64,000 nucleotides of DNA from Bacteroidales bacterium (GCA_017438975.1 JAFRUH010000017.1:1-64000), one strand, 5' to 3'; positions 8,354 through 17,400 are shown, counted from the first letter of the stretch. The notes: generated by a model not told the origin, from the sequence alone. Numbers and translations: made by a program.

Positions 8354-8956
8354 TTACTTGGAGTAGAGGTCGACGATCAGCTGCTCGTTGATGTTCTCCG
8401 GAATCTCCTCGCGTGCAGGGACGTTGAGGAACTTGCCGGTGAGCTCCTTGGCGTCGAATTCAATCCAGGAATACTTGGTTGCGGCGGCAACGCTGTTCTG
8501 GACGACCTCGAGGCTCTTGGACCTTTCACGGACAGCGACGGTCTCACCCGGCTTCACCAGGACGGAAGGAACGTTGCAGATGCTTCCGTTCAGGGAAATG
8601 TGGCGGTGAAGGACAAGCTGACGGGCGGCGGCGCGGGACGGCGCGATACCCATGCGGTAAACGATGTTGTCAAGCCTCGACTCGAGAAGGAGGAGGAGGT
8701 TAACACCGGTCTGACCCTTCATGCGGGCAGCCCTTTCATAGGTGTTGCGGAACTGACGCTCGAGAAGGCCGTACATGTATTTGACTTTCTGCTTCTCCTT
8801 GAGCTGGGTACCGTATTCTTTCTGTTTCTTGCGCTTGGCGGCGAGGCCGTGCTGTCCCGGAGGCGTATTTCTCTTTTCGAACGTCTTGTCCGGACCGTAG
8901 ATAGGCTCGCCGAACTTGCGGGCGATTCTTGTAGTAGGACCAGTATATCTTGCCAT
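8354..8956 (-). CDS. rpsD: 30S ribosomal protein S4
   Basis: 200 aa. Primary 16S rRNA-binding protein of the small-subunit body. It has the S4 N-terminal region ([18 protein letters not shown]) and the S4 RNA-binding fold with [13 protein letters not shown] and [13 protein letters not shown]. It carries no zinc-binding Cys cluster, so it is the Cys-free form. It sits between rpsK and rpoA in the alpha-operon order, and in other bacteria S4 can autoregulate that cluster; no pseudoknot site was looked for here. Confidence 0.96.
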   Translation of the reverse strand: MARYTGPTTRIARKFGEPIYGPDKTFEKRNTPPGQHGLAAKRKKQKEYGTQLKEKQKVKYMYGLLERQFRNTYERAARMKGQTGVNLLLLLESRLDNIVYRMGIAPSRAAARQLVLHRHISLNGSICNVPSVLVKPGETVAVRERSKSLEVVQNSVAAATKYSWIEFDAKELTGKFLNVPAREEIPENINEQLIVDLYSK

Positions 8957-8980
8957 AGTAATCTACATTTAAACGGTTAA

Positions 8981-9370
8981 TTAAACTTTACGACGGCCTT
9001 TCGGGCGGCAACCGTTGTGGGGCATCGGGGTAACGTCAACGATCTCGGTAACGGTAATACCGGCATTGTTGATGGTACGGATGGCGGATTCACGGCCGGC
9101 GCCAGGTCCCTTGACGTATACCTTCACCTTGCGGAGGCCGGCGTCGAACGCAGTCTTGGACGCATCCTCGGCAGCCATCTGGGCGGCGTAAGGCGTATTT
9201 TTCTTGGAGCCACGGAAGCCGCACTTTCCTGCGGAAGACCAGCTGATAACCTGGCCCTGCGCATTCGTGAGCGCTACGATGACATTGTTGAAGGTCGATG
9301 AAATATGGGCCTCGCCATAAGCTTCAACCTTGACAACTCTCTTCTTTGCTGTTGTAGTTTTCTTTGCCAT
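8981..9370 (-). CDS. rpsK: 30S ribosomal protein S11
   Basis: 129 aa. Platform protein that contacts the 3' end of 16S rRNA near the mRNA exit channel. Diagnostic stretches include [19 protein letters not shown], the [22 protein letters not shown] block and the C-terminal [19 protein letters not shown] Lys-rich extension of about a dozen residues precedes the core. It lies 13 bases downstream of rpsM. Confidence 0.97.
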   Translation of the reverse strand: MAKKTTTAKKRVVKVEAYGEAHISSTFNNVIVALTNAQGQVISWSSAGKCGFRGSKKNTPYAAQMAAEDASKTAFDAGLRKVKVYVKGPGAGRESAIRTINNAGITVTEIVDVTPMPHNGCRPKGRRKV

Positions 9371-9383
9371 AATTCATCAATCT

Positions 9384-9761
9384 TTATTTGGTCGCTTTCT
9401 TCTTGTTGGCGACAGTCTTCTTCTTACCCTTGCGTGTACGGGCGTTGTTCTTGGTGCTCTGGCCGCGGACAGGGAGGCCTGCACGGTGACGGATGCCTCT
9501 GTAGCAACCGATATCCATGAGACGCTTGATGTCCATCTGGACGGAGGAACGGAGCTCGCCTTCGATCTTGTACTCCTCGTTGATGAGGTTACGGATCGCC
9601 GCTACCTGCTCGTCATTCCAGTCACCGACCTTGATGCTGCGATCGATTCCGCAATCGTCCAGGATCTTCTGGGCGGAGCTGCGGCCGATTCCGAAGATAT
9701 AGGTAAGTCCTATCTCTCCCCTTTTGTTGTTCGGTAAATCAACACCGGCTATTCTTGCCAT
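9384..9761 (-). CDS. rpsM: 30S ribosomal protein S13
   Basis: 125 aa. Head protein that bridges to the large subunit and contacts P-site tRNA. It has [21 protein letters not shown] at its start, an H2TH-like core, and the signature [14 protein letters not shown] followed by a strongly basic tail ([14 protein letters not shown]) that reaches the P site. It follows rpmJ in the conserved order infA-rpmJ-rpsM-rpsK-rpsD. Confidence 0.97.
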   Translation of the reverse strand: MARIAGVDLPNNKRGEIGLTYIFGIGRSSAQKILDDCGIDRSIKVGDWNDEQVAAIRNLINEEYKIEGELRSSVQMDIKRLMDIGCYRGIRHRAGLPVRGQSTKNNARTRKGKKKTVANKKKATK

Positions 9762-9799
9762 ATTCTATTCTCGACTTAAATTAGTTATACAAACGAATT

Positions 9800-9916
9800 T
9801 TATCCCTGGCGCATCTTGAATTTAGGATTCTTCTTGCAAATGACGTAGAGACGGCCTTTGCGTCTGACGATCTTGCAATCTTCGCTGCGCTTCTTGATGG
9901 ATGCCTTGACTTTCAT
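9800..9916 (-). CDS. rpmJ: 50S ribosomal protein L36
   Basis: A 38-aa protein. It reads [10 protein letters not shown]...[14 protein letters not shown] and ends NPKFKMRQG, the full L36 sequence. Cys14 and Cys27 are kept, but the zinc ligand set is incomplete (no second CxxC pair), so this is probably the zinc-reduced form. It lies between infA and rpsM, its standard place. Confidence 0.95.
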   Translation of the reverse strand: MKVKASIKKRSEDCKIVRRKGRLYVICKKNPKFKMRQG

Positions 9917-9928
9917 TTCTTTATGTTT

Positions 9929-10147
9929 TTATTTGTATCTGAAAGAAATTCTTCCTTTTGTTAAATCGTAAGGTGAGATTTCAACTTTAACCTTGTCGCC
10001 CAGAAGGATATGGATAAAGTTCATCCTCATCTTACCTGAAATGTTGCAGAGGAGGACGTGACCGTTTTCCAGTTCAACGCGGAACATCGCGTTGGGAAGG
10101 GTCTCGATAACTGTTCCATCCTGCTCGATAGCTACTTGTTTTGACAT
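9929..10147 (-). CDS. infA: translation initiation factor IF-1
   Basis: 72 aa, the exact usual size. A single OB fold that binds the 30S A site during initiation. Typical residues are [40 protein letters not shown] and [18 protein letters not shown]. It follows map and precedes rpmJ, as in many Bacteroidetes alpha operons. Confidence 0.97.
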   Translation of the reverse strand: MSKQVAIEQDGTVIETLPNAMFRVELENGHVLLCNISGKMRMNFIHILLGDKVKVEISPYDLTKGRISFRYK

Positions 10148-10170
10148 TGGAATTCCACTTTAAAATTTAA

Positions 10171-10959
10171 CTAAACGGTCTTCTCGATGAAATCAAAGGT
10201 GGAAAGCTGTTCAGCCCGGCCTTTCCGGACAACAACCGTAAGCTCGTAATGCGCTGCGTTGCGGTGGTCCGCGGTATGTACTGCCCAACCATTTCTTGCA
10301 AGATACACACCCCTTCCACCGGCGCAGATCATCGGCTCAATGCAGATCGTCATCCCGTCAGTGAGTCTTGCCCCGTGGCCCTGCCTTCCGTAATTCGGAA
10401 TGCCGGGAGCCTCGTGCATTTCCCTGCCGATCCCGTGTCCCTCCAGTTCGCGAACGACGGAGAAACCGAAACTTTCTGCATACGATTGCACCGCGTGTCC
10501 GATGTCGCCTGTCCGGCTTCCGGCAACAGCCGCCTCGATGCCCTTGTACAGGGATGCCTTGGTGACATCCAGGAGTTTACGGGTCTCGGCGTCCACCTCC
10601 CCGACCGGGAAGGTGTAAGCCGAGTCACCGTTATATCCTTTGTACAGAGTGCCGCAATCGACGGAAACGATGTCTCCCTCCTTGAGGACGTAGTCCGACG
10701 GAAAACCGTGGACGACGACATCGTTGACCGAGATGCAAAGCGCTGCGGGGAAGCCTTCAAAACCCTTGAAGCTCGGAATGGCACCGTTATCACGGATAAA
10801 GGTCTCAGCCACCTCATTCAACTTTGCAGTTGTCACACCTGGGGCGACGATCTTACCGACCTCTGCGAGTGTCCTCGACACAAGCTCTCCGTTGATGCGG
10901 AGCAATTCGATCTCTTCTTCTGTTTTAGGCCTGACCATCCGACTCTGATTCAATTTCAA
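10171..10959 (-). CDS. map: type I methionine aminopeptidase
   Basis: 262 aa. Removes the initiator Met from nascent proteins and uses two divalent metals. The metal ligands are visible: Asp in VSVDCGTLYKGYNGDSAYTF (two Asp), His in ELEGHGIGREMHEAPG, and Glu in MTICIEPMIC plus a C-terminal Glu in AHYELTVVV. A start at residue 8 (MVRPKTEEEIELL, 10938) is also possible and would match typical family starts. It sits four bases after secY and is co-transcribed with it. Confidence 0.95.
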   Translation of the reverse strand: MKLNQSRMVRPKTEEEIELLRINGELVSRTLAEVGKIVAPGVTTAKLNEVAETFIRDNGAIPSFKGFEGFPAALCISVNDVVVHGFPSDYVLKEGDIVSVDCGTLYKGYNGDSAYTFPVGEVDAETRKLLDVTKASLYKGIEAAVAGSRTGDIGHAVQSYAESFGFSVVRELEGHGIGREMHEAPGIPNYGRQGHGARLTDGMTICIEPMICAGGRGVYLARNGWAVHTADHRNAAHYELTVVVRKGRAEQLSTFDFIEKTV

Positions 10960-10963
10960 AGAA

Positions 10964-12283
10964 CTACATACCGGAACGTCCTGTCAGACGACCTGTCTTC
11001 ATAAGTCCGTCATAATGACGCATAAGCAGATAACCTTCAATCTGCTGGAGCGTGTCGAGGACAACGCCCACGAGGATCAGGAGGGAAGTGCCTCCGAAGA
11101 AGCTCGCGAAGGAGTTGTTGACCCCCATCTTGATGGCTCCGGCAGGAAGGATCGCGATGAGTCCGAGGAAGATGGAACCCGGGAGGGTAACCCTGTCAAG
11201 GATGTCATCGAGATACTTCATCGTCTGCTTGCCGGGTTTGACACCCGGGATGAAACCGCCGTTCTTCTTCATGTCTTCGGACATCATCTGCGGATTCACA
11301 GTGACGGCCGTGTAGAAGTACGTGAAGACGACGACGAGGATGAAGAATACGAAGTTATACCAGAATCCCGTGTAGTTTCCGAACGTAGCCGCGAGTCCCC
11401 GGGTCTTGTCGCTGAGCGAGAAGAGCATCGGGAAGAGCATGAGCGCCTGCGCGAAGATGATCGGCATGACGCCCGCGGCGTTGATCTTCAGCGGGAGATA
11501 CTGGCGGACTCCGCCATACTGCTTGTTGCCGACAACCCTCTTGGCATACTGTACCGGAACTTTGCGGACAGCCTGCACCAGGGCGATGGCGGCGATGATG
11601 ACGAAGAACCAGACAATGAATTCGACGATGAGGATCAGGAGACCGCCGCCGCTGTTGGCAGAGAGCTTCTGGGAGCACTCGGCGACAACCGCATACGGGA
11701 GACGGGCGACGATACCGATCATAATGATCAGGGAGATACCGTTGCCGATGCCACGGTCGGTGATCCGCTCACCCAGCCACATGACGAACATGGAGCCGGC
11801 CATGAGGATGATCGTGGAAATCATGTTGAACGCGAAACCGCTCCAGCCGACTGCGATAGCGTTGCGCGGGATCATACCGGTAACGTACGCAGGTCCCTGG
11901 ATCGCGAGAATCAGAATGGTAAGGTACCTGGTAATCTGATTCATCTTCCTGCGGCCGCTCTCGCCTTCCATCTGCATCTTGCGGAAGGAAGGGACGAACA
12001 TGCCGAGAAGCTGGACCACGATGGACGCCGAGATGTACGGCATCACACCGAGCGCAAAGATCGAAGCGTTGCCGAACGCGCCGCCGGAGAACATGTTGAG
12101 GAGGCCGACGAGGCCTTCCTGCGTGCTTCCCTGCAGAGCGGAGAGCCGAGCCGGATCCAGGCCCGGGAGTACGATGTAGCAACCCAGGCGGTAGATCAGG
12201 ATCAGGAGGATCGTGTAACCGATCCGGGTCCGGAGCTCCTCGATCTTGTAGATGTTCTTGATTGTCTCGATAAATTTCTTCAT
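10964..12283 (-). CDS. secY: protein translocase subunit SecY
   Basis: 439 aa. Channel subunit of the SecYEG translocon in the inner membrane, with ten expected membrane segments. Recognisable regions are the N-terminal RTRIGYTILLILIYRLG, the plug region after the first helix, and the cytoplasmic loop before the last helices (MKKNGGFIPGVKPGKQT). The C-terminus ends near GRLTGRSGM. It lies ten bases after rplO and is followed by map, the standard spc order. Confidence 0.97.
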   Translation of the reverse strand: MKKFIETIKNIYKIEELRTRIGYTILLILIYRLGCYIVLPGLDPARLSALQGSTQEGLVGLLNMFSGGAFGNASIFALGVMPYISASIVVQLLGMFVPSFRKMQMEGESGRRKMNQITRYLTILILAIQGPAYVTGMIPRNAIAVGWSGFAFNMISTIILMAGSMFVMWLGERITDRGIGNGISLIIMIGIVARLPYAVVAECSQKLSANSGGGLLILIVEFIVWFFVIIAAIALVQAVRKVPVQYAKRVVGNKQYGGVRQYLPLKINAAGVMPIIFAQALMLFPMLFSLSDKTRGLAATFGNYTGFWYNFVFFILVVVFTYFYTAVTVNPQMMSEDMKKNGGFIPGVKPGKQTMKYLDDILDRVTLPGSIFLGLIAILPAGAIKMGVNNSFASFFGGTSLLILVGVVLDTLQQIEGYLLMRHYDGLMKTGRLTGRSGM

Positions 12284-12292
12284 CGCAGTATA

Positions 12293-12742
12293 CTATTCAA
12301 TTACAGTTGCCTTACCACCCGCAGCCTCGATCTTGGCGAGGGCGGATTTGGAGAACGCGTGTGCGGAGACCTCGAGGGCGGCGGTCAGTTCGCCGTTGCC
12401 GAGGATCTTGACGAGGTCGCCCTTGGCAGCGAAGCCGGCGCCGATGAGGGTCTCAGGGCCAAACGTATTGACACCGAGCTTCTCGGAGAGGGCCTGGAGC
12501 GTAGCGACGTTGACGGCCTGGTACTCTACACGGGTCGGGTTCTTGAAGCCGAACTTCGGGAGACGGCGCTGGATAGGCATCTGGCCGCCTTCGAAACCGA
12601 TCTTGTGGGAATAACCGGAACGGGACTGGGCGCCTTTGGTACCACGGGTGGCGGTACCGCCTTTGCCGGAGCCTTCTCCGCGGCCGATTCTCTTATTCTT
12701 GTGGGTTGCACCCTTGGCGGGTTTCAAATTTTCAAGTTTCAT
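12293..12742 (-). CDS. rplO: 50S ribosomal protein L15
   Basis: 149 aa from ATG 12742 (MKLENLKPAKGATHKNKRIG). An in-frame ATG at 12763 would overlap rpmD and is rejected because a strong Shine-Dalgarno sequence (12751-12756) sits eight bases before 12742. L15 features are the GRGEGSGKGGTATRGTKGAQ loop region, the RRLPKFGF motif, and a folded C-terminal half. It is a late-assembly protein of the large subunit. Confidence 0.95.
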   Translation of the reverse strand: MKLENLKPAKGATHKNKRIGRGEGSGKGGTATRGTKGAQSRSGYSHKIGFEGGQMPIQRRLPKFGFKNPTRVEYQAVNVATLQALSEKLGVNTFGPETLIGAGFAAKGDLVKILGNGELTAALEVSAHAFSKSALAKIEAAGGKATVIE

Positions 12743-12750
12743 CTCTTTCT

Positions 12751-12756
12751 CCTCCT
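12751..12756 (-). promoter_or_regulatory. strong Shine-Dalgarno site of rplO
   Basis: AGGAGG, within AAGGAGGAG, eight bases before the ATG at 12742. It lies inside the 3' end of rpmD. Such sites are rare in Bacteroidetes, and it decides the rplO start. Confidence 0.7.
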
Positions 12757-12938
12757 TAGTCAATTACTTCAACCTTGACGAGATGCTGAACTTTCTCCAA
12801 CTGACCACGGTTGATCGGAGTGTCTTCAACAACGACCGTCTGATGCATCTTGCGGATACCGAGAGAGCGGAGATTGGCGATCTGCCTCTTGGTCTCGCCG
12901 TTCTTGCTGATGACCTGGGTAATTTTAAGCTTTGCCAT
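12756..12938 (-). CDS. rpmD: 50S ribosomal protein L30
   Basis: 60 aa. Small large-subunit protein with the L30 ferredoxin-like fold. It contains KITQVISKNGE, ANLRSLGIRKMHQTVVVEDTP and RGQLEKVQHLVKVE. It follows rpsE by 14 bases and has a clear Shine-Dalgarno sequence (AAGGAG) eight bases ahead of its ATG. Its stop lies beside the rplO Shine-Dalgarno, so the two genes are probably translationally linked. Confidence 0.95.
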   Translation of the reverse strand: MAKLKITQVISKNGETKRQIANLRSLGIRKMHQTVVVEDTPINRGQLEKVQHLVKVEVID

Positions 12939-12946
12939 AATCTCTT

Positions 12947-12952
12947 CTCCTT
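12947..12952 (-). promoter_or_regulatory. Shine-Dalgarno site of rpmD
   Basis: AAGGAG eight bases before the ATG at 12938, in the short rpsE-rpmD spacer. Confidence 0.6.
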
Positions 12953-13471
12953 TTATCCGTTAAACACTTTGTTCATCGGGATACCGCGAAGGCCCGCAAC
13001 CGTGTAGGCGTCACGCATCTCGGTGAGAGCTGCGATCGTAGCCTTGACAAGGTTGTGGGGGTTCGAGGAACCCTTGGATTTTGCCAGAACGTTCTGGACG
13101 CCGGCAGACTCGAATACGGCACGCATAGCGCCGCCGGCCTTCACACCGGTACCGGGGGCGGCCGGTTTCATGAACACCTGGGCTCCGCCGAAACGGGCTT
13201 CCTGCTCGTGAGGGATCGTCGTGTTGATGATCGGAACCTTGACCAGGTTCTTCTTCGCATCTTCGACACCCTTGGCGATGGCAGCGGTAACTTCGTTCGC
13301 CTTGCCAAGACCATAGCCGACGACGCCATTCTCGTCACCGACGACGACGATGGCGGCAAAACGGAAGTGACGACCACCCTTGGTGACCTTGGTCACACGG
13401 TTGATGGCTACCAATCTGTCTTTCAGTTCGAGATCGGACGTCTTTACTCTTTTAACGTTAGAATTTGCCAT
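12953..13471 (-). CDS. rpsE: 30S ribosomal protein S5
   Basis: 172 aa from ATG 13471 ([20 protein letters not shown]); an in-frame ATG at 13483 adds four residues. S5 helps decode and lines the mRNA entry. It has the N-terminal double-stranded-RNA-binding-like half ([36 protein letters not shown]) and the C-terminal half with [18 protein letters not shown]. Normal length and normal place between rplR and rpmD. Confidence 0.95.
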   Translation of the reverse strand: MANSNVKRVKTSDLELKDRLVAINRVTKVTKGGRHFRFAAIVVVGDENGVVGYGLGKANEVTAAIAKGVEDAKKNLVKVPIINTTIPHEQEARFGGAQVFMKPAAPGTGVKAGGAMRAVFESAGVQNVLAKSKGSSNPHNLVKATIAALTEMRDAYTVAGLRGIPMNKVFNG

Positions 13472-13483
13472 AGTCTTATTCAA

Positions 13484-13846
13484 TTAGAAATCGAGGCCGC
13501 CTTCACGGGCAGCGTCTGCCAAACTTTTAACCCTGCCATGGAAGAGATATCCGCCACGGTCGAAAGCGACCTTGGAGATACCCGCAGCCTTGGCGCGCTC
13601 TGCAATCGCCTTGCCGACGATGGCCGCGGCTTCGATGCCGGTCTTGCCTTTGCACTCGGCGGCGAGAGCCTTATCGTTGGACGAAGCGGCTGCGAGGGTG
13701 CATCCGCGCTCGTCATCAATGACCTGAACATAGATCTGCTTGTTGCTTCTGAAAACAACCATGCGAGGGCGCTCAGCTGTGCCATTGACATGCTTGCGGA
13801 TCCTGAAGTGGATCCTTCTTCTTCTTTCTGTTCTACTCAATGCCAT
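13484..13846 (-). CDS. rplR: 50S ribosomal protein L18
   Basis: 120 aa. Binds 5S rRNA in the central protuberance. It starts with a basic stretch ([20 protein letters not shown]), then [20 protein letters not shown] and the C-terminal [21 protein letters not shown], all typical of L18. The ATG follows an AGGAGG at eight bases spacing, one of the best ribosome-binding sites in the window. Confidence 0.96.
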   Translation of the reverse strand: MALSRTERRRRIHFRIRKHVNGTAERPRMVVFRSNKQIYVQVIDDERGCTLAAASSNDKALAAECKGKTGIEAAAIVGKAIAERAKAAGISKVAFDRGGYLFHGRVKSLADAAREGGLDF

Positions 13847-13854
13847 AACTTTAT

Positions 13855-13860
13855 CCTCCT
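13855..13860 (-). promoter_or_regulatory. strong Shine-Dalgarno site of rplR
   Basis: A perfect AGGAGG eight bases upstream of the ATG at 13846, in the short spacer after rplF. Confidence 0.75.
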
Positions 13861-13862
13861 AA

Positions 13863-14423
13863 TTATTTAGCGGAAGCGGTCTTGCCGGCCTTGCGACGCA
13901 GCTGCTCACCGACAAACTTGATACCCTTGCCCTTATACGGCTCAGGACGACGGAACGAACGGATCTTCGCGGCGATCTGGCCGACGAGCTGCTTGTCCGC
14001 GCTCTTGAGCACGAGGACGGGATTCTCACCCTTGCGGACCTGAGGAGTCTCGGCGGTCACCTCCTTCGGGAGAAGGAGCTGGATGTCGTGGGAATAACCC
14101 AGAGACATGGTGACGAGCTGGCCCTGGACGGCGACACGGTAACCGACGCCGACGAACTCCTGCTTGATCGTGAATCCCTCGGAAACGCCGACGACCATGT
14201 TGTGGACGAGGGCCCGATAGAGACCGTGCATGGAGCGGAACCGCGGCTGGTCGCCAGGACGGGTGAACTTGATTTCATTTCCCTCGATGGTGACGGTGAT
14301 ATCCGGATCTACCTTCTGGCAGAGCTCACCAAGAGGTCCTTTCACCTTCACAACGTTGCCGTCGAGGAGCTCTACGCTCACTCCGGCCGGAAGGTTTACA
14401 GGCAATTTACCTATTCTTGACAT
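13863..14423 (-). CDS. rplF: 50S ribosomal protein L6
   Basis: 186 aa from ATG 14423 (MSRIGKLPVNLPAGV), the family's standard start. The longer frame to 14459 would overlap rpsH and is not used. L6 lies near the factor-binding site. It has two tandem L6 folds and the C-terminal signature PEPYKGKGIKFVGEQLRRKAGK. It lies 20 bases downstream of rpsH. Confidence 0.96.
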   Translation of the reverse strand: MSRIGKLPVNLPAGVSVELLDGNVVKVKGPLGELCQKVDPDITVTIEGNEIKFTRPGDQPRFRSMHGLYRALVHNMVVGVSEGFTIKQEFVGVGYRVAVQGQLVTMSLGYSHDIQLLLPKEVTAETPQVRKGENPVLVLKSADKQLVGQIAAKIRSFRRPEPYKGKGIKFVGEQLRRKAGKTASAK

Positions 14424-14443
14424 AATATCGGATTGATTTTGGA

Positions 14444-14839
14444 TTAGTAAACATAACAAATAACCTCACCGCCGACATTGAGCTCCTTGGCCTCCTTGTC
14501 AGTGATGACACCCTTGGACGTAGAGAGGACGGCGATGCCGAGGCCGTTGAGGACGCGCGGCATGTTCTTCACGTCGACGTATTTGCGGAGACCCGGCGTG
14601 GAAACGCGGACGATCTTCTTGATCGCGGCAGTCTTGGTCTGCGGGTGATACTTGAGCGCGATCTTGATGGTGTTGAAAGGCTCGCCCTCGACTACCTTGT
14701 AGCTGAGGATGTATCCTTTCTCACAAAGGATCTTGGTGATAGCGACCTTCATGTTGGATGAAGGGATCTCGACGATCTTCTTACCAGCGAGGTAAGCGTT
14801 ACGGATTCGAGTCAGAAAATCTGCAATTGGATCAGTCAT
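14444..14839 (-). CDS. rpsH: 30S ribosomal protein S8
   Basis: 131 aa. Binds the central domain of 16S rRNA. Typical regions are MTDPIADFLTRIRNA, the SSNMKVAITKILCEKGYI helix and the C-terminal LGIAVLSTSKGVITDKEA with EVICYVY. In enterobacteria S8 is the translational repressor of the spc operon; no matching mRNA site was identified here. Confidence 0.96.
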   Translation of the reverse strand: MTDPIADFLTRIRNAYLAGKKIVEIPSSNMKVAITKILCEKGYILSYKVVEGEPFNTIKIALKYHPQTKTAAIKKIVRVSTPGLRKYVDVKNMPRVLNGLGIAVLSTSKGVITDKEAKELNVGGEVICYVY

Positions 14840-14918
14840 TTTTTTGTCTTTTTGTGGACCGGCCTGGAAAACAGGCCCGATATCCGATTGTTATTATAAA
14901 TAATGTATAAGTCCTGGT

Positions 14919-15188
14919 TTACCAGCTCGCCTTCTTGACACCCGGGATCAGACCGGAAGAAGCCATCTCGCGGAACTGGATACGGCTGATGCCGAACTCG
15001 CGCATATATCCCTTCGGACGACCGGTCAGGGAGCAACGGTTGTGGAGACGGACCGGGCTCGCATTCTTCGGGAGCTTATCAAGGGCGGCATAATCGCCGG
15101 CTTCCTTGAGGGCCTGCCTCTTCGCGGCATACTTAGCAACTAACTTCGCGCGCTTTACCTCGCGGGCTTTCATTGATTCTTTTGCCAT
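14919..15188 (-). CDS. rpsN: 30S ribosomal protein S14
   Basis: 89 aa, the longer form without the CxxC zinc motifs (only one Cys, in [10 protein letters not shown]). It has [20 protein letters not shown] at the start and the conserved C-terminal [21 protein letters not shown] with VKKASW. It binds the 30S head. It lies between rplE and rpsH. About 80 bases follow before rpsH, a longer spacer than its neighbours have. Confidence 0.96.
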   Translation of the reverse strand: MAKESMKAREVKRAKLVAKYAAKRQALKEAGDYAALDKLPKNASPVRLHNRCSLTGRPKGYMREFGISRIQFREMASSGLIPGVKKASW

Positions 15189-15196
15189 CTTCTATC

Positions 15197-15796
15197 TTAG
15201 TTATTATGTTTCTTGAAAGGAAGACCGAAGGCCTTGAGGAGGGCGTGAGCCTCTTCGTCGGTGCGGGCCGTAGTAACGAACGTGATCTCGATACCGTGGA
15301 TGCGCGGGTTCTTGTCGATCTCGATCTCAGGGAAGATGATCTGCTCCTTGATGCCGAGGGTGTAGTTGCCCTGTCCGTCCATCTTCTCGGCGATGCCGTT
15401 GAAGTCGCGGATACGCGGGAGGGCGACACGGATGAGGCGCTCGAGGAATTCATACATCTTGACGTCGCGGAGAGTCACCTTCGCGCCGATTGGCATGCCC
15501 TTACGGAGCTTAAAGTTGGAGATATCCTTCCGGGAGGAAGTGATGACCGCCTTCTGGCCGGCGATGATGGAGAGCTCCTCAGCGGACTCCTCGACGAGCT
15601 TCTTGTCCTGGGTAGCATCGCCGACACCCTCGTTCAGGGTAATCTTGACGAGCTTCGGGACCTGCATGACGGTCGTATAGGAGAACTGCTTCACCAGAGC
15701 GGGGACGATCTCCTCTTTATAAACTTTCTTCAGGGACGGCACATAGTCCTTAGGAAGAGCCTGTACCTCGACTGCTTTGTTTGCTTTCTTTGCCAT
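15197..15796 (-). CDS. rplE: 50S ribosomal protein L5
   Basis: 199 aa. Binds 5S rRNA and contacts P-site tRNA. It has the expected [17 protein letters not shown], the [20 protein letters not shown] region, the [15 protein letters not shown] helix and [18 protein letters not shown] near the C-terminus. A Lys/Ala start ([12 protein letters not shown]) precedes the core and makes it slightly longer than E. coli L5. A Shine-Dalgarno GAGGAG lies eight bases upstream. Confidence 0.96.
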   Translation of the reverse strand: MAKKANKAVEVQALPKDYVPSLKKVYKEEIVPALVKQFSYTTVMQVPKLVKITLNEGVGDATQDKKLVEESAEELSIIAGQKAVITSSRKDISNFKLRKGMPIGAKVTLRDVKMYEFLERLIRVALPRIRDFNGIAEKMDGQGNYTLGIKEQIIFPEIEIDKNPRIHGIEITFVTTARTDEEAHALLKAFGLPFKKHNN

Positions 15797-15798
15797 AA

Positions 15799-16110
15799 TT
15801 AGATCTCCTCTCCAGATTTTCTAGCGATGCGAACCTTCTTTCCGTCAACCATCTTGTGGCCGACCTTGACCGGCTTGCCGGTGGAGTCCATGAGCTGGAC
15901 GTTGGAAACGTGGATAGCAGCTTCCTGTTTAACAATACCGCCCTGCGGATTCTTGGAGTTCGGTTTGGTATGCTTGGATACCATATTGACACCCTCTACG
16001 ATGACGCGGTCCTTCTCGCGGACAACCTCGAGAACCTTTCCGGTCTTGCCCTTATCGTTGCCGGCATTTACGTAAACGGTATCGCCTTTCTTGATTTGGA
16101 ACTTTTTCAT
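15799..16110 (-). CDS. rplX: 50S ribosomal protein L24
   Basis: 103 aa. Early-assembly protein near the polypeptide exit. It has the KOW-motif start [20 protein letters not shown], then [32 protein letters not shown], and a short basic C-terminus. It follows rplN by 12 bases and is separated from rplE by two. Confidence 0.96.
   Translation of the reverse strand: MKKFQIKKGDTVYVNAGNDKGKTGKVLEVVREKDRVIVEGVNMVSKHTKPNSKNPQGGIVKQEAAIHVSNVQLMDSTGKPVKVGHKMVDGKKVRIARKSGEEI
15805..15810 (-). promoter_or_regulatory. Shine-Dalgarno site of rplE
   Basis: GAGGAG eight bases before the ATG at 15796, overlapping the last codons of rplX. Confidence 0.6.
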
Positions 16111-16122
16111 GATGCTTTCTGA

Positions 16123-16488
16123 TTAAAGGACCTCCGGTGCCAGTGAAACGATCTTCATATAATTCTCGCGGAGCTCACGGGCGACAGGGCCGAAAATACG
16201 GGTTCCACGAAGTTCTCCGGCGTTGTTAAGGAGAACGCATGCGTTATCGTCGAAACGGATGTAGGAACCGTCCGCTCTGCGGATTTCCTTCTTGGTACGG
16301 ACGACGACGGCCTTGGTGACAGTGCCTTTCTTCGCGTCACCTCCGGGGATGGCGCTCTTGACCGCGACGACGATCAGGTCGCCGACAGTGGCATAACGGT
16401 GGTTGGTACCGCCAAGAACACGGATGCAGAGGACTTCCTTCGCACCGCTGTTGTCAGCTACCAATAAACGAGTTTCCTGCTGTATCAT
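16123..16488 (-). CDS. rplN: 50S ribosomal protein L14
   Basis: 121 aa, the usual length. It lies at the subunit interface and forms bridges with 16S rRNA. Its signature is [40 protein letters not shown] and the C-terminal [25 protein letters not shown]. It is separated from rpsQ by only two bases. Confidence 0.97.
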   Translation of the reverse strand: MIQQETRLLVADNSGAKEVLCIRVLGGTNHRYATVGDLIVVAVKSAIPGGDAKKGTVTKAVVVRTKKEIRRADGSYIRFDDNACVLLNNAGELRGTRIFGPVARELRENYMKIVSLAPEVL

Positions 16489-16490
16489 AA

Positions 16491-16745
16491 TTACTTAGCT
16501 TTTTCTACAATTTCTACTAATCTCCAGTTCTTGGTCTTGCTGAGGGGACGGGTCTCCATAATACGGACGGTATCGCCGACACCACACTCATTCTTGTCGT
16601 CCTGAGCGACGAACTTGGTGGTCTTCTTTACGAACTTGCCGTAAATAGGATGCTTCTCATGTCTCTCGACAGCGACAACGATGGTCTTGTCCATCTTATT
16701 GCTGACCACGATTCCTATTCTTTCCTTGCGAAGATTTCTTTCCAT
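16491..16745 (-). CDS. rpsQ: 30S ribosomal protein S17
   Basis: 84 aa, OB-fold protein that binds helix 11 of 16S rRNA. It contains [38 protein letters not shown] and the motif [20 protein letters not shown]. It has normal size and position between rpmC and rplN. Confidence 0.97.
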   Translation of the reverse strand: MERNLRKERIGIVVSNKMDKTIVVAVERHEKHPIYGKFVKKTTKFVAQDDKNECGVGDTVRIMETRPLSKTKNWRLVEIVEKAK

Positions 16746-16760
16746 AGGACATTACTCTTT

Positions 16761-16958
16761 TTAGTTCTGCGCTTTTTCCTTCTCGGCGAGGATAGTGATC
16801 ATACGAGCAATATCCTGACGGGTCTTCCTGAATTTTGAAGTGTCCTCCAACGGAGAGACAGCGTGATTGAGCTTCATCGTGTCGAGGTTGTTCTTCTCGA
16901 TTTCGATGCGGTCGCGGAGGTCGGCGATGGACATTTCGCGTGCTTCAGATACTTTCAT
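16761..16958 (-). CDS. rpmC: 50S ribosomal protein L29
   Basis: 65 aa from ATG 16958 (MKVSEAREMSIADLRDRIEI). The frame extends to 16991, but that would overlap rplP, and a strong GGAGGAG ribosome-binding site lies seven bases ahead of 16958. The protein is a two-helix hairpin at the exit tunnel that helps dock SRP and trigger factor. The C-terminal helix reads KTRQDIARMITILAEKEK. Confidence 0.95.
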   Translation of the reverse strand: MKVSEAREMSIADLRDRIEIEKNNLDTMKLNHAVSPLEDTSKFRKTRQDIARMITILAEKEKAQN

Positions 16959-16965
16959 TTTACTT

Positions 16966-16972
16966 CTCCTCC
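16966..16972 (-). promoter_or_regulatory. strong Shine-Dalgarno site of rpmC
   Basis: GGAGGAG seven bases before the ATG at 16958, just after the rplP stop region. It settles the rpmC start. Confidence 0.7.
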
Positions 16973-16977
16973 ATTGA

Positions 16978-17400
16978 TTATTCTTCAACATAGTCCCTGC
17001 GGACGACGAATTTGGTAGCGACCGGGAGCTTCTGGGCGGCCAGACGCATCGCCTCTTTCGCAGTCGCGAGCGTTACACCCTCAGCCTCGAAAAGGATACG
17101 GCCCGGAGTGACGGGGGCGACGAAGCCCTGAGGATCACCCTTACCTTTACCCATACGGGTGGAGAGCGGTTTTGCGGTAAACGGCTTGACAGGGAAGATG
17201 CGGATCCACACCTGGCCCTCACGGTTCATCCTACGGGACATCGCCTGACGGGCAGCCTCTATCTGCTGTGCAGTAAGCCAACAATTTTCAAGGGTCTTAA
17301 GGCCGAAAGAGCCGAACGCAAGCTGGTTGCCCCTTCCGGAGTTGCCCTTCATGCGGTTCTTCTGTTCCCTTCTGAATTTTGTTCTTTTAGGTTGTAACAT
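16978..17400 (-). CDS. rplP: 50S ribosomal protein L16
   Basis: 140 aa, near the A site and the 5S rRNA. Diagnostic stretches are [40 protein letters not shown] and [20 protein letters not shown]. In almost all bacteria this gene directly follows rpsC within the S10 operon. Here it is the first gene: upstream lie an 80-base leader, a promoter at 17489-17518, a palindromic gap and then pgk. None of rpsJ, rplC, rplD, rplW, rplB, rpsS, rplV or rpsC is present. Confidence 0.96.
   Translation of the reverse strand: MLQPKRTKFRREQKNRMKGNSGRGNQLAFGSFGLKTLENCWLTAQQIEAARQAMSRRMNREGQVWIRIFPVKPFTAKPLSTRMGKGKGDPQGFVAPVTPGRILFEAEGVTLATAKEAMRLAAQKLPVATKFVVRRDYVEE

Noticed and set aside
11015-12778. 587-codon plus-strand open frame across secY and rplO
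   Set aside because: It is the antisense of two certain ribosomal-operon genes; its long open state follows from biased codon use, and the peptide is charged and featureless.
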